DNA of 46,742 bases. Origin: Ruminococcus sp. JC304 (GTDB lineage Bacteria; Bacillota; Clostridia; Lachnospirales; Lachnospiraceae). The position numbers were made by a program, and so were the translations under genes. Shown in pieces: positions 16,083 through 25,292 of this stretch (positions are counted from its first letter, which is position 1; every line of letters starts with the position of its first letter). The notes below the pieces were generated by a model. It made no database searches and was not told the DNA's origin. It saw nothing but the letters and a program-made list of their open reading frames with translations. Location: contig HE978651.1 in assembly GCA_000285855.2 (NCBI GenBank), positions 1,146,245-1,192,986 on the forward strand, in the 5' to 3' direction.

Positions 16083-17312
16083 ATGAGTATTTCCATGATT
16101 GGAATTGACCATAATATGGCACCGGTGGATATTCGTGCGAAATTTGCATTTACAAAGAAAAATGCCGGTGAAGCAATGGAAAAAATAAAGAATCAAAATG
16201 GAATATATGGATGCGTGATCCTGTCCACCTGTAACCGCCTGGAGGTCTGGGCAAGTGTGGATGATGAGGTGGATGTCTGTCTTTATGACTGCCTCTGCAG
16301 GATAAAGGGAATTACTGAGGATTCTTACAGACAATATTTTGTAGAGCGTAAGGATCAGGAGGCAGTTGAGCATCTTTTTTATCTTACCAGTGGTCTGAAA
16401 TCACAGATCATAGGGGAGGATCAGATCCTTACACAGGTGAAGGATGCCCTGAATCTGGCAAGAGAGAATTTTGCGGCAGATGGTGTTTTGGAGGTTCTGT
16501 TCAGAATGGCTGCCACAGCAGGAAAGAGAATTAAGACAGAGGTTCCTTTTTCCCATGGAAATCCGTCAGTGATCCATCAGGCCATCGGATTTCTGGCAGA
16601 GAAGGGGTATTCTCTCAGGGATAAGACCTGTATGGTCATCGGTAACGGTGAGATGGGCAAGGTGGCTGCTCAGGCCTTGCAGGAGGCAGGTGCAGATGTA
16701 ACAGTGACCATCCGTCAGTACAGAAGCGGAGTTGTGAATATTCCGCTGGGCTGCAAGCGTATTAATTACGGTGACAGAATGGAGTATATGCCACAGTGTG
16801 ATCTTGTAGTAAGTGCAACTGCAAGCCCGAATTTTACATTAAAAGAAGAATTGTTCCAGGGAATCAGGACAAAGGATGACCTGATCCTGATCGATCTGGC
16901 AGTTCCCAGAGATATAGAGCCATCTGTTGGAAAGATCCAGGGGGTCACACTTTATGACATGGACAGCTTCCGTATAGAGGAAGTTCCTGCAGAACTTCAG
17001 GAAAATCTGGAGGCAGCAGGCGCGATCGTAAGAGAGCAGATGGATGAATTTTTCCAATGGCTGGATGGAAGAGACCTGATTCCAAGAATTCAGGATATTA
17101 AAGATGAGGCAGTCAATGACCTGAATTTAAGGATTGCAAAGATATTAAAGAAAACACCTATGGAAGAGGATGACAGGCAGAATCTGGTTCATGCAGTGGA
17201 TACGGCAGCAGGAAAAGTAGTAAATAAACTGATCTTTGGTCTGCGTGACAGTCTGAATCAGGAGATTTTCCTTGAGTGTGTGGCAGGACTGGAGAAAATA
17301 TATGAAGAATAA
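16083..17312 (+). CDS. hemA: Glutamyl-tRNA reductase
   Basis: A 409-residue enzyme reducing glutamyl-tRNA(Glu) to glutamate-1-semialdehyde with NADPH, the first step of C5 tetrapyrrole synthesis. The catalytic C50 is in LSTCNRLEV. The N-terminal domain begins MSISMIGIDHNMAPVDIRAKFAF, and the NADPH-binding part carries VIGNGEMGKVAAQAL (about 185). A helical dimerisation domain is at the C-terminus. Length is slightly under the usual 415-450. ATG 16083 has AAGGAGAG upstream. The stop overlaps the next start, so the genes are coupled. Confidence 0.95.
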   Translation: MSISMIGIDHNMAPVDIRAKFAFTKKNAGEAMEKIKNQNGIYGCVILSTCNRLEVWASVDDEVDVCLYDCLCRIKGITEDSYRQYFVERKDQEAVEHLFYLTSGLKSQIIGEDQILTQVKDALNLARENFAADGVLEVLFRMAATAGKRIKTEVPFSHGNPSVIHQAIGFLAEKGYSLRDKTCMVIGNGEMGKVAAQALQEAGADVTVTIRQYRSGVVNIPLGCKRINYGDRMEYMPQCDLVVSATASPNFTLKEELFQGIRTKDDLILIDLAVPRDIEPSVGKIQGVTLYDMDSFRIEEVPAELQENLEAAGAIVREQMDEFFQWLDGRDLIPRIQDIKDEAVNDLNLRIAKILKKTPMEEDDRQNLVHAVDTAAGKVVNKLIFGLRDSLNQEIFLECVAGLEKIYEE

Positions 17313-17799
17313 GCCGTATTTTCCAATGTTTATAGACTTATCAGACAAGAATATCGTGGTTGTGGGCGGCGGAAACATTGCAACCCGTCGAGTGAAAACC
17401 CTTTTATCATTTACCAGAAATATCAGAGTCATTGCTCCGAAGGTCACTATGGAGATGATGGAGCTTAGCAAAGCCGGTTATGTAGAGCTGATCACACGTC
17501 CGGTGAAGCGTACAGACTTTGGAATGGCATATATGGTGATCGCAGCTACCAATGACAGAAAGTTAAATGATGAGATTCACAGGATCTGCAGGCAGGAAGG
17601 CGTTTATGTTAATGTAGCCAGCGACAGAGAACAGTGCGATTTTTATTTTCCCGGGATCTATATGGAGGATGGCCTGGTGGTGGGAATCACAGCCAGCGGT
17701 CTGGACCATAAAAAAGCGCGCAGGATAAGAGAAGAAATCCAGAATGCCCTGGAGAGGGTTGCGCAGGAAGATGAGAATGAGGAGGGAAATGATGACTGA
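17302..17799 (+). CDS. Precorrin-2 dehydrogenase / siroheme synthase N-terminal-type protein
   Basis: A 165-residue protein with the CysG N-terminal/Met8p-like fold: YFPMFIDLSDKNIVVVGGGNIATRRVKTLL (NAD-binding), AATNDRKLNDEI, and DFYFPGIYMEDGLVVGITASG. It oxidises precorrin-2 to sirohydrochlorin with NAD; the longer Met8p-type members also insert iron. It begins 11 bases inside the end of hemA. The C-terminus is acidic and short compared with full Met8p/CysG, so chelatase ability is uncertain. Confidence 0.9.
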   Translation: MKNKPYFPMFIDLSDKNIVVVGGGNIATRRVKTLLSFTRNIRVIAPKVTMEMMELSKAGYVELITRPVKRTDFGMAYMVIAATNDRKLNDEIHRICRQEGVYVNVASDREQCDFYFPGIYMEDGLVVGITASGLDHKKARRIREEIQNALERVAQEDENEEGNDD

Positions 17800-18697
17800 G
17801 GTGATCATTGGAAGTAGAGAGAGTAAGCTGGCAGTTCTCCAGAGTGAGATGGTAAAACGCTACATAGAACAGAAAAACCGTGAAGAAAATGCCGGCTCTG
17901 AAATAACAGTAAATATCCTGACTATGAAAACGACAGGAGATATTATTCTGGACCGTACTCTGGATAAGGTGGGCGGAAAAGGACTGTTTGTAAAAGAACT
18001 GGACAGGGCATTGCTGGATGGTAAAAGCAATCTGTCTGTACACAGTCTTAAGGATATGCCTATGGAGGTTCCAAAAGAGCTTCCCCTTCTGGCCTTTTCA
18101 AAGCGAGAGGATCCAAGAGATGTACTGGTGCTTCCTGAGGGAGTGGCGGAGCTGGATCCGGATAAACCTCTGGGATGTTCCAGCTTAAGGAGAACTCTTC
18201 AGTTAAAGAAGCTGTATCCTGAGATGGAGGTAAAGAGTATCCGTGGAAATCTGCAGACAAGGCTTCGCAAGCTGGATGAAGGAGAGTATTCCGGACTGAT
18301 TCTGGCAGCGGCAGGTCTGAAACGACTGGGGCTGGAAAACAGGATCAGCAGATATTTCACACCGGATGAGATGATTCCTTCAGCAGGTCAGGGGATTCTG
18401 GCTGTGCAGGGACGCAAAGGTGAGGATTATGGGTATCTGGACGGATACTGTGACAGGAATGCCTGGATTGCAGGAACTGCAGAGCGCGCATATGTAAAAT
18501 ATCTGGACGGAGGATGTTCTTCGCCTGTAGCTGCATTTGCAGAGGTGGACGGAGATGAGATCTTTATCCGCGGTTTATATTACAGTGAAGCTACAGGAAA
18601 GTGGCTTACAGGTCAGATCAGAGGTGCAGCAGAGGATGGAGAGAAGCTTGGAACAGCACTTGCAAAGCAATTGAAATCTGACTGTGAGGGAAGATAA
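17792..18697 (+). CDS. hemC: Porphobilinogen deaminase (hydroxymethylbilane synthase)
   Basis: A 301-residue enzyme joining four porphobilinogens into hydroxymethylbilane. The start MTEVIIGSRESKLAVLQSE is classical. KGLFVKELDRALLDG, VHSLKDMP and GCSSLRR match the family. The dipyrromethane cofactor cysteine is in YLDGGCSSPVAAFAE (about C241). ATG 17792 is preferred to 17789 because it is 6 bases from GGAGG. It overlaps the end of the dehydrogenase gene by 8 bases. Confidence 0.96.
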   Translation: MTEVIIGSRESKLAVLQSEMVKRYIEQKNREENAGSEITVNILTMKTTGDIILDRTLDKVGGKGLFVKELDRALLDGKSNLSVHSLKDMPMEVPKELPLLAFSKREDPRDVLVLPEGVAELDPDKPLGCSSLRRTLQLKKLYPEMEVKSIRGNLQTRLRKLDEGEYSGLILAAAGLKRLGLENRISRYFTPDEMIPSAGQGILAVQGRKGEDYGYLDGYCDRNAWIAGTAERAYVKYLDGGCSSPVAAFAEVDGDEIFIRGLYYSEATGKWLTGQIRGAAEDGEKLGTALAKQLKSDCEGR

Positions 18698-18745
18698 AAA
18701 AATTTATAAAAAGAAAATTCTTGTGATGCAAAAAGGAGAAGAAAC

Positions 18746-20251
18746 ATGGCAGCTGGCAAGGTTTGGCTGGTTGGTGCAGGACCGGGTGATATCGGGCTTT
18801 TTACATTAAAGGGCGCAGCGGTTCTGCAGCAGGCAGATGTGGTAGTATATGACAGTCTGGTGGGCGAAGGGGTTCTGGCAAAGATCCCGGAGCATGCCAG
18901 ACTGATTAATGTAGGTAAAAGAGCAAATCACCATACAATGGTGCAGGAGGATATTAATAAGGTTCTTCTGGAAGAAGCTGAAAAAGGAAATAAAGTAGTA
19001 AGACTTAAAGGTGGAGATCCCTTTCTCTTTGGAAGAGGCGGGGAGGAACTGGAACTTCTTTCTGAGAATGGAATCCCTTATGAGATTGTACCCGGAGTGA
19101 CATCTCCCATTTCTGTTCCTGCTTATAATGGGATTCCTGTGACACACAGGGATTTCTGTTCGTCCTTACATATTATTACAGGACATAAACGTGCAGGGCA
19201 GGAGTATGATATAGATTTTAAAGCACTGACTCAGACAAAGGGAACACTGGTGTTTCTAATGGGAATTGCCGCACTGGAGGACATCTGTAAAGGGCTTCTT
19301 GCAGGAGGCATGGACCCGGATATGCCGGCAGCAGTTCTTCAGAAAGGAACAACAGCAGGACAGAAGCGGGTGGTTGCTACTGTAGGTACCCTCAAGGAAG
19401 AGGTGGACAGACAGGGGATAGAGACACCTGCCATTATTGTTGTGGGAAAGGTATGTTCTCTGGCTGACAAATTTGCCTGGTATGAGAAGCTTCCTCTGGC
19501 AGGCTGGAAGGTTCTGGTCACAAGGCCAAGACAGCATATTTCAAAGACAGCAGATCTTCTCCGTCAGAAAGGTGCCGAGGTTCTGGAGCTGCCGTCTATC
19601 TGTACAGTACCCGTGGAGGATAATGGCAGACTGTATGAGGCATTTGAAAAACTGGATACTTATCAGTGGATCATTTTTACAAGTCCTGCAGGTGTGGAGA
19701 TCTTTTTTGATGAGATGGACAGAAAAGAGATGGATGTGCGCAGTTTGGGACAGGCGAAGATCGCAGTGATCGGTGAAGGAACGAAGAAAAAGCTGAAAGA
19801 GCATCATCTGCTGGCTGATTTTGTGCCAGATGTGTATGATGGAGATACTCTTGGAGCAGAGCTTGCAAAAGAACTTCAGGGAAATGAAAAAATCCTGATT
19901 CCAAGAGCTGAAGCCGGAAATAAAAAGCTGACAGAATTGCTGGAGCAGACAGGTGCGAAGGTAGATGACATTGCTACTTACACAACCTGTTATGAAAAGA
20001 GCAGGCTGATCGATGAGAAGAAAGAGCTGGAGACAGGAAGTGTGGACTGTGTAGTATTTACCAGTGCCTCTACTGTAAAGGGATTTGTGGAAGGCACAAA
20101 GGGACTGGACTATACGAAGGTAAAAGCTGCTTGTATCGGAAAACAGACCAAAGCTGCAGCAGATGCTTATGGTATGCAGACCCGCATGGCAAAGAAGGCT
20201 ACCATCGAAAGTCTCATAGAGCTTGTGGAAGAGATGAAACAGGAAAACTGA
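18746..20251 (+). CDS. cobA-hemD: Uroporphyrinogen-III C-methyltransferase / uroporphyrinogen-III synthase fusion
   Basis: A 501-residue bifunctional protein. Residues 1-245 are the SAM-dependent methyltransferase (VWLVGAGPGDIGLFTLKG; VRLKGGDPFLFGRGGEE; PGVTSPISVPAYNGIPVTHR) making precorrin-2. Residues 250-500 are HemD (WKVLVTRPRQHISKTADLL; WIIFTSPAGVEIFF; VVFTSASTVKGF), which cyclises hydroxymethylbilane. The fusion is common in Clostridia and commits flux to siroheme/cobalamin rather than haem. AAGGAG precedes the ATG. Confidence 0.96.
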   Translation: MAAGKVWLVGAGPGDIGLFTLKGAAVLQQADVVVYDSLVGEGVLAKIPEHARLINVGKRANHHTMVQEDINKVLLEEAEKGNKVVRLKGGDPFLFGRGGEELELLSENGIPYEIVPGVTSPISVPAYNGIPVTHRDFCSSLHIITGHKRAGQEYDIDFKALTQTKGTLVFLMGIAALEDICKGLLAGGMDPDMPAAVLQKGTTAGQKRVVATVGTLKEEVDRQGIETPAIIVVGKVCSLADKFAWYEKLPLAGWKVLVTRPRQHISKTADLLRQKGAEVLELPSICTVPVEDNGRLYEAFEKLDTYQWIIFTSPAGVEIFFDEMDRKEMDVRSLGQAKIAVIGEGTKKKLKEHHLLADFVPDVYDGDTLGAELAKELQGNEKILIPRAEAGNKKLTELLEQTGAKVDDIATYTTCYEKSRLIDEKKELETGSVDCVVFTSASTVKGFVEGTKGLDYTKVKAACIGKQTKAAADAYGMQTRMAKKATIESLIELVEEMKQEN

Positions 20252-20312
20252 TAACTATTCTGCAAAAAAACGGAACAGTTATGAGAATTGTTGATAAAAG
20301 GAGCAAAAAGAC

Positions 20313-21296
20313 ATGGATTTAATTCAGAGACCAAGAAGATTAAGAGGCAGTGAAAACTTAAGAAAAATGGTAAGAGAGACAAGAATGGACAAGTCTTCCC
20401 TTATCTATCCCTTATTTGTAAAAGAGGGAACAGGAATCGAGGAAGAGATCCCTTCTATGGAAGGACAGTTCCGCTACAGTGTAGACCGTCTTCCTTTTGA
20501 ACTGGAACGTCTGCAGAAGGCAGGAGTAAACAGCATTATGCTGTTTGGCATCCCGGATCACAAGGATGAGGTGGGAAGCGGTGCATACGATCCCAACGGA
20601 ATTGTACAGAAGGCCCTGAGAGAAGCAAAGAAACAGTTCCCGGACATGTACTATATCACAGACGTATGTATGTGTGAGTACACTTCACACGGACACTGCG
20701 GAGTGCTCTGCGGTCATGATGTAAATAATGATGCAACACTGGAATTACTGGCTAAGACAGCTGTTTCTCATGTAGAGGCAGGCGCAGATATGGTAGCTCC
20801 CTCTGATATGATGGACGGACGTGTACGTGCTATCCGTGAGGCTCTTGATGGGAACGGACATTATGGAGCGCCGATCATGTCCTATGCAGTAAAATATGCA
20901 TCTGCTTTCTATGGACCATTCCGTGATGCTGCAGGTTCTGCACCGTCCTTTGGTGACAGAAAGAGTTACCAGATGGATTTCCACAACAGAAGAGAGGGAA
21001 TGAAGGAAGCGCTTACAGATGTGGAAGAGGGCGCAGATATCATTATGGTAAAACCTGCCATGTCTTATCTTGATATGGTCTCTGAGGTATCAAAGGCTGT
21101 AAATGTGCCGGTTGCAGCGTACAGTGTAAGCGGTGAATATGCAATGGTGAAAGCAGCTGCAAAAATGGGCTGGATCGATGAAGAACGTATTATGTGTGAG
21201 ATGGCAGTCAGTGCATACCGTGCAGGTGCCCAGATCTATCTTACTTATTATGCAAAAGAACTTGCAAAATGCATGGATGAAGGGAGAATCGGCTGA
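20313..21296 (+). CDS. hemB: Delta-aminolevulinic acid dehydratase (porphobilinogen synthase)
   Basis: A 327-residue enzyme condensing two aminolevulinates into porphobilinogen. Zinc-type cysteine cluster: TDVCMCEYTSHGHCGVL (about 116-130). Schiff-base lysines are in SYAVKYASAFYGPFR (about K194) and IIMVKPAMSYLD (about K247). The N-terminus RPRRLRGSENLRKMVRET is typical. The stop TGA overlaps the hemL start by one base (TGATG). Confidence 0.97.
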   Translation: MDLIQRPRRLRGSENLRKMVRETRMDKSSLIYPLFVKEGTGIEEEIPSMEGQFRYSVDRLPFELERLQKAGVNSIMLFGIPDHKDEVGSGAYDPNGIVQKALREAKKQFPDMYYITDVCMCEYTSHGHCGVLCGHDVNNDATLELLAKTAVSHVEAGADMVAPSDMMDGRVRAIREALDGNGHYGAPIMSYAVKYASAFYGPFRDAAGSAPSFGDRKSYQMDFHNRREGMKEALTDVEEGADIIMVKPAMSYLDMVSEVSKAVNVPVAAYSVSGEYAMVKAAAKMGWIDEERIMCEMAVSAYRAGAQIYLTYYAKELAKCMDEGRIG

Positions 21297-22570
21297 TGGG
21301 TTTATCAGAAGAATTATTTGACAGAGCAGTAAAGGTGATTCCGGGAGGAGTAAACAGTCCTGTACGTGCCTATGGCGCTATCGGTATTGCACCGAGATTT
21401 ATCGACCGTGCAGACGGATGCCATATTTATGATGTTGATGGAAAAGAATATGTGGATTATATCGATTCCTGGGGACCTATGATCCTGGGACATAATTTTC
21501 CGGAAGTAAAAGAAAGTGTACTGAAGGCATGTGAAAAGGGCCTCAGCTTCGGATGTGCAACTGCAATCGAAGTGGAGATGGCTGAATTCATCTGTGACCA
21601 TATTCCACATGTGGATATGGTGCGTATGGTAAATTCCGGTACAGAAGCTGTTATGAGTGCAGTCCGTGTTGCCAGAGGATTTACAGGAAAGAATAAGATT
21701 ATTAAATTTGCAGGATGCTATCATGGACACAGTGATGCCATGCTGGTAAGTGCAGGCTCCGGTGTGATGACAAGCGGTGTTCCGGACAGTGCCGGTGTAC
21801 CGAAGGGATGTACAGAGGATACAATGACTGCTGTTTATAATGATCTGGATAGTGTACGTGCACTGATGGAGCAGGCTGACGGACAGACTGCTGCTGTGAT
21901 CGTGGAAGCTGTAGGTGCCAACATGGGTGTGGTTCCTCCGAAAAAGGGATTCCTGGAAGGCCTGAGAAAACTCTGCGATGAGTACGGTGCTCTTCTGATC
22001 TTTGACGAGGTTATAACTGGTTTCCGTCTGGCTTTCGGCGGTGCTGCAGAATATTTTGGTGTGACACCTGATCTGGTTACCTATGGTAAGATCATCGGTG
22101 CAGGTATGCCGGTAGGCGCATACGGCGGACGCAGAGAGATTATGGAACTGGTTTCCCCTGTGGGAAAGGTTTACCAGGCCGGTACCTTAAGCGGAAATCC
22201 TATTGCAATGGCAGCAGGACTGACACAGTTAAAATACCTCTATGAGCACCAGGAAATCTATAAAGATCTGGAGAAAAAAGGTGAACGTCTCTATGGCGGC
22301 ATGGAGAAAATCCTGGCAGAGAAAAATCTGCCTTACCACATCAATCATATATCTTCTCTGGGAAGTCTGTTCTTTACAGAGCAGGAGGTTGTGGATTATA
22401 CCTCAGCAAAATCCTCAGATACAAAAGCCTTCTCTGAATACTTTAAGGGAATGCTTGCACAGGGAATCCATATGGCTCCGTCACAGTTTGAAGCAATGTT
22501 TTTATCTGTTGCCCATACAGATGAGATCATAGACCAGACTCTGGAGGCTGTCAGAAATTATTTTGCCTGA
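21296..22570 (+). CDS. hemL: Glutamate-1-semialdehyde 2,1-aminomutase
   Basis: A 424-residue PLP enzyme turning glutamate-1-semialdehyde into 5-aminolevulinate. PLP lysine K265 is in VTYGKIIGAGMPVGAYGG. Other landmarks are IPGGVNSPVRAYGAIG, NSGTEAVMSAVRVARGFTG, GCYHGHSDAML and FDEVITGFR. Last gene of the hem operon; it starts within the hemB stop. Together hemA, hemL, hemB, hemC and hemD complete glutamate to uroporphyrinogen III. No hemE or later haem genes are nearby. Confidence 0.97.
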   Translation: MGLSEELFDRAVKVIPGGVNSPVRAYGAIGIAPRFIDRADGCHIYDVDGKEYVDYIDSWGPMILGHNFPEVKESVLKACEKGLSFGCATAIEVEMAEFICDHIPHVDMVRMVNSGTEAVMSAVRVARGFTGKNKIIKFAGCYHGHSDAMLVSAGSGVMTSGVPDSAGVPKGCTEDTMTAVYNDLDSVRALMEQADGQTAAVIVEAVGANMGVVPPKKGFLEGLRKLCDEYGALLIFDEVITGFRLAFGGAAEYFGVTPDLVTYGKIIGAGMPVGAYGGRREIMELVSPVGKVYQAGTLSGNPIAMAAGLTQLKYLYEHQEIYKDLEKKGERLYGGMEKILAEKNLPYHINHISSLGSLFFTEQEVVDYTSAKSSDTKAFSEYFKGMLAQGIHMAPSQFEAMFLSVAHTDEIIDQTLEAVRNYFA

Positions 22571-22662
22571 ACCAGAGGAAAATGGAAACTTTGGCCTGAA
22601 TGATCTGGAATTTTATTTTTTTCATGGACAGGAAAAAATACATAAATCTAAGTTTCGGAATC

Positions 22663-22691
22663 TTGTTCTGATTGGAAAAATATGCTATAAT
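22663..22691 (+). promoter_or_regulatory. Promoter upstream of the lactonase gene
   Basis: TTGTTC (22663-22668), 17 bp, TATAAT (22686-22691), about 100 bases before the start codon. Confidence 0.7.
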
Positions 22692-22789
22692 CTTTCTATT
22701 GTATGACATATATTATTGTTCACTGGCAGTAACCGGAGACGGAGTGGACAATGAAGTAAAACTTCAGGACAGTAGGAGGCAATGGCTTT

Positions 22790-23854
22790 ATGAGTGAGAG
22801 AAAATATGTAGCCTATGTGGGATCCTATACACATGGCTCTTCCAAGGACGGAATTCATGTTTATGATGTTGATGTAGAAAAGGGCACTCTTACAGAGCGT
22901 AGCGGAGTGGAAGTAAGCAATGCATCCCATACAGCAATATCAAAAAACAGCAGGTATCTGTATTCTATCGAGGATGAAGGTGTAGCAGTATTTGAGAGAG
23001 ATTCTGAAGGTGATCTGTCACGTATTAACAGTGTAAATATTGATGGCATGAGAGGATGCTATCTGGCTACAGATGTAGATGGCAAATATCTCTATGTAGC
23101 AGGCTATCATGACGGTAAGGTGACCGTTGTACATACTCATCAGGATGGACGCCTGGGAAGTCTGATGGATGGCGTATTCCATAAGGGGCTTGGCAGTGTG
23201 GCAGAGCGTAATTTCCGTCCGCATGTAAACTGTGTACGTCCTACACCGGACAACAAATATCTTTGTGCAGTAGATAATGGAATCGATCAGGTGAAGATTT
23301 ACAGGATCAATAAGAGACGACATAAATTGGAGCTTGTGGATATTCTGAGATGTCCCAGAGAGAGTGGCCCGCGTATTATCCGTTTCAGTGATGACGGTAA
23401 ATTTGCATACATTCTTTTTGAATTGACAAATGAGATCAAGGCCTATAAATATGATGGCAGTGGTAAAACTCCGGAATTTGAACTGATCCAGAGTATTCCT
23501 ACCATTGTAGTGAAAGATAAGGATACTCACAATGCATCTTCAGGACTGGCTATGTCTCATGATGGCAAGCATCTGTTCTGCACCACAGCCGGTACAGATA
23601 CTGTGACTATGTTTGAGAGAGACGAAGAGACAGGACTTCTGGACAGAAAATTTTTCCTTCCGGTAAGTGGCGAATATCCAAAAGATTTAGTACTGTTTCC
23701 GGATGATAAGCATCTGGCAGTGGCAAATCATGCAAGTAATACCATTACGGTATTCACTATTGATTATGAGAAAAATATTATTGTAATGAATGGAAAACCA
23801 TTAAAAGTGGAAACACCGAATTCCATTCATATCTGGGCAGTGCCGGAGAAATAA
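22790..23854 (+). CDS. 6-phosphogluconolactonase-like beta-propeller (lactonase family)
   Basis: A 354-residue seven-bladed propeller of the YbhE/PF10282 type: starts YVAYVGSYTHGSSKDGIHVYDVD; repeated blade motifs such as NASHTAISKNSRYLYSIED, GCYLATDVDGKYLYVAGYHDG, RPHVNCVRPTPDNKYLCAVDNG and ASSGLAMSHDGKHLFCTT. The conserved HxN of the family is RPHVNCV. It probably hydrolyses 6-phosphogluconolactone or a related lactone in the cytosol; the exact substrate is uncertain. GGAGG lies 10 bases upstream; an ATG at 22782 would give only three codons. Confidence 0.88.
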   Translation: MSERKYVAYVGSYTHGSSKDGIHVYDVDVEKGTLTERSGVEVSNASHTAISKNSRYLYSIEDEGVAVFERDSEGDLSRINSVNIDGMRGCYLATDVDGKYLYVAGYHDGKVTVVHTHQDGRLGSLMDGVFHKGLGSVAERNFRPHVNCVRPTPDNKYLCAVDNGIDQVKIYRINKRRHKLELVDILRCPRESGPRIIRFSDDGKFAYILFELTNEIKAYKYDGSGKTPEFELIQSIPTIVVKDKDTHNASSGLAMSHDGKHLFCTTAGTDTVTMFERDEETGLLDRKFFLPVSGEYPKDLVLFPDDKHLAVANHASNTITVFTIDYEKNIIVMNGKPLKVETPNSIHIWAVPEK

Positions 23855-23876
23855 GAATTACAGAGAAATAAAAATT

Positions 23877-23924
23877 ACAGTTTGCTTTGATAAAAGTATT
23901 ATTTGTCAAAGCAAACTGTTTTTT
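23877..23924. terminator. Bidirectional terminator between lactonase and aroC
   Basis: ACAGTTTGCTTTGA (23877-23890) pairs perfectly with TCAAAGCAAACTGT (23906-23919), followed by TTTTT. The convergent aroC gene ends 25 bases beyond it. Confidence 0.88.
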
Positions 23925-23948
23925 GTTAGTAGAACTAAATGGGTCATG

Positions 23949-25043
23949 TTAATTCATGTAAAAATCCCGAACCCTGTCCATCTGAGAACTCATATTGACA
24001 AAGAGTGCATCTGCCAGCGTGATTGCTGCCATGGACTCTACTACAACTACAGCTCTTGGAACAATGACCGGATCATGGCGGCCGTGGATTTCAAGAGAAA
24101 GAGTTTCCTTATCTTTGGTCACAGTCTGCTGGGGCTGACTGATGGATGGAGTTGGCTTAATATGGGCGCGGAGTATGATCTCACTGCCGTCGCTGATTCC
24201 GCCCATGATTCCCCCTGCGTGGTTAGAGGTTTTGACAATTTCACCATCTTTGATTGTGAATCCATCATTGTCAGTGGAACCGTTTAAGGAAGTCACTGCA
24301 ATGCCATCACCGATTTCAACAGCCTTGACTGCGCCGATGGACATCAGGGCGTGGGAGAGAAGAGCACTGAGTTTGTCAAAAACAGGTTCGCCAAGTCCGG
24401 CCGGTGTTCCGGTAATGCGGCATTCGATCACACCGCCGGCACTGTCCTGGTTTTTCATACATTCTTCCAGATACTCACCGGCTTTTGCTGCTGCCTGGGC
24501 ATCCGGCATGTAAAATGCATTCTGGTTGATTTCTTCTTTGTCAAAAGAAGAAATTTTGACAGGTCCGATAGATTTGGTATAGGTGCAGATGGAAATGCCA
24601 AGCTCACCTAATATTTTAGAGGCAATGGCACCTGCTGCAACTCTTCCGATAGTTTCCCTCCCTGAAGAACGTCCGCCTCCGCGGTAATCCCGGAAACCAT
24701 ATTTCTGGTCAAAAGTATAGTCTGCATGTCCCGGACGGTAGGAGTATGCAATATTTCCGTAGTCTCTGGAACGCTGGTCAGTGTTTCTTACCATCAGAGA
24801 AATTGGGGTACCGGTAGTTTTACCTTCAAAAACGCCGGAAAGGATCTCGACCAGATCTCCCTCTTTGCGGGCAGTGGTATAACGGCTCTGACCAGGTTTT
24901 CTTCGGTCAAGGAAAATCTGGATATCGTCTTCACAGAGAGAGAGGCCGGCAGGACATCCGTCTACTACAGCTCCAAGGGCTTTTCCGTGGGATTCGCCCC
25001 AGGTGGTTACTTTAAATTTATTTCCAAATGATGACTGGCTCAT
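23949..25043 (-). CDS. aroC: Chorismate synthase
   Basis: A 364-residue FMN-dependent enzyme converting EPSP to chorismate, the last shikimate step. Landmarks: SSFGNKFKVTTWGESHGKALGAVVDGCPAG; RRKPGQSRYTTARKEGD; RPGHADYTFDQKYGFRDYRGGGRSSGRET; SNHAGGIMGGISDG. The start at 25043 is chosen because homologues begin at this methionine and AAAGGAT lies upstream; a longer in-frame extension contains the promoter. Monocistronic. Confidence 0.97.
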   Translation of the reverse strand: MSQSSFGNKFKVTTWGESHGKALGAVVDGCPAGLSLCEDDIQIFLDRRKPGQSRYTTARKEGDLVEILSGVFEGKTTGTPISLMVRNTDQRSRDYGNIAYSYRPGHADYTFDQKYGFRDYRGGGRSSGRETIGRVAAGAIASKILGELGISICTYTKSIGPVKISSFDKEEINQNAFYMPDAQAAAKAGEYLEECMKNQDSAGGVIECRITGTPAGLGEPVFDKLSALLSHALMSIGAVKAVEIGDGIAVTSLNGSTDNDGFTIKDGEIVKTSNHAGGIMGGISDGSEIILRAHIKPTPSISQPQQTVTKDKETLSLEIHGRHDPVIVPRAVVVVESMAAITLADALFVNMSSQMDRVRDFYMN

Positions 25044-25112
25044 ATATTTTGTATCCTTTCGTACTGTCATTTTTGTGTGATATATATATGAATGTGGAAT
25101 ATATATGACTTT

Positions 25113-25141
25113 ATTATAGCGAAGTGTAAAAGTTTTGTAAA
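25113..25141 (-). promoter_or_regulatory. aroC promoter
   Basis: On the minus strand TTTACA (25141-25136), 17 bp, TATAAT (25118-25113), 70 bases before the aroC start. Confidence 0.82.
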
Positions 25142-25156
25142 CCGGAACCATTGGAA

Positions 25157-25185
25157 TTGACAAAAATTAATGTTCAAATTATAAT
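25157..25185 (+). promoter_or_regulatory. Full-consensus promoter of the CorA-like gene
   Basis: TTGACA (25157-25162), 17 bp, TATAAT (25180-25185): a perfect consensus, back to back with the aroC promoter (15 bp between the -35 hexamers). The 5' leader carries a CTGCTGT/ACAGCAG hairpin (25241-25247 / 25258-25264). Confidence 0.88.
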
Positions 25186-25292
25186 GTATGGTGTGTTTTT
25201 GGCAGCTTTGGGTAAGCTGTCTGATGAGGGGAAAGATAGACTGCTGTGTAAACTCTTACAGCAGTAATAGAAAAAGAAGGGAAGTGTGAATC

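Noticed and set aside
25241-25264. The leader hairpin of the CorA-like gene as a magnesium riboswitch
   Set aside because: A single 7-bp stem in a short leader; no M-box or ykoK-like structure is visible.
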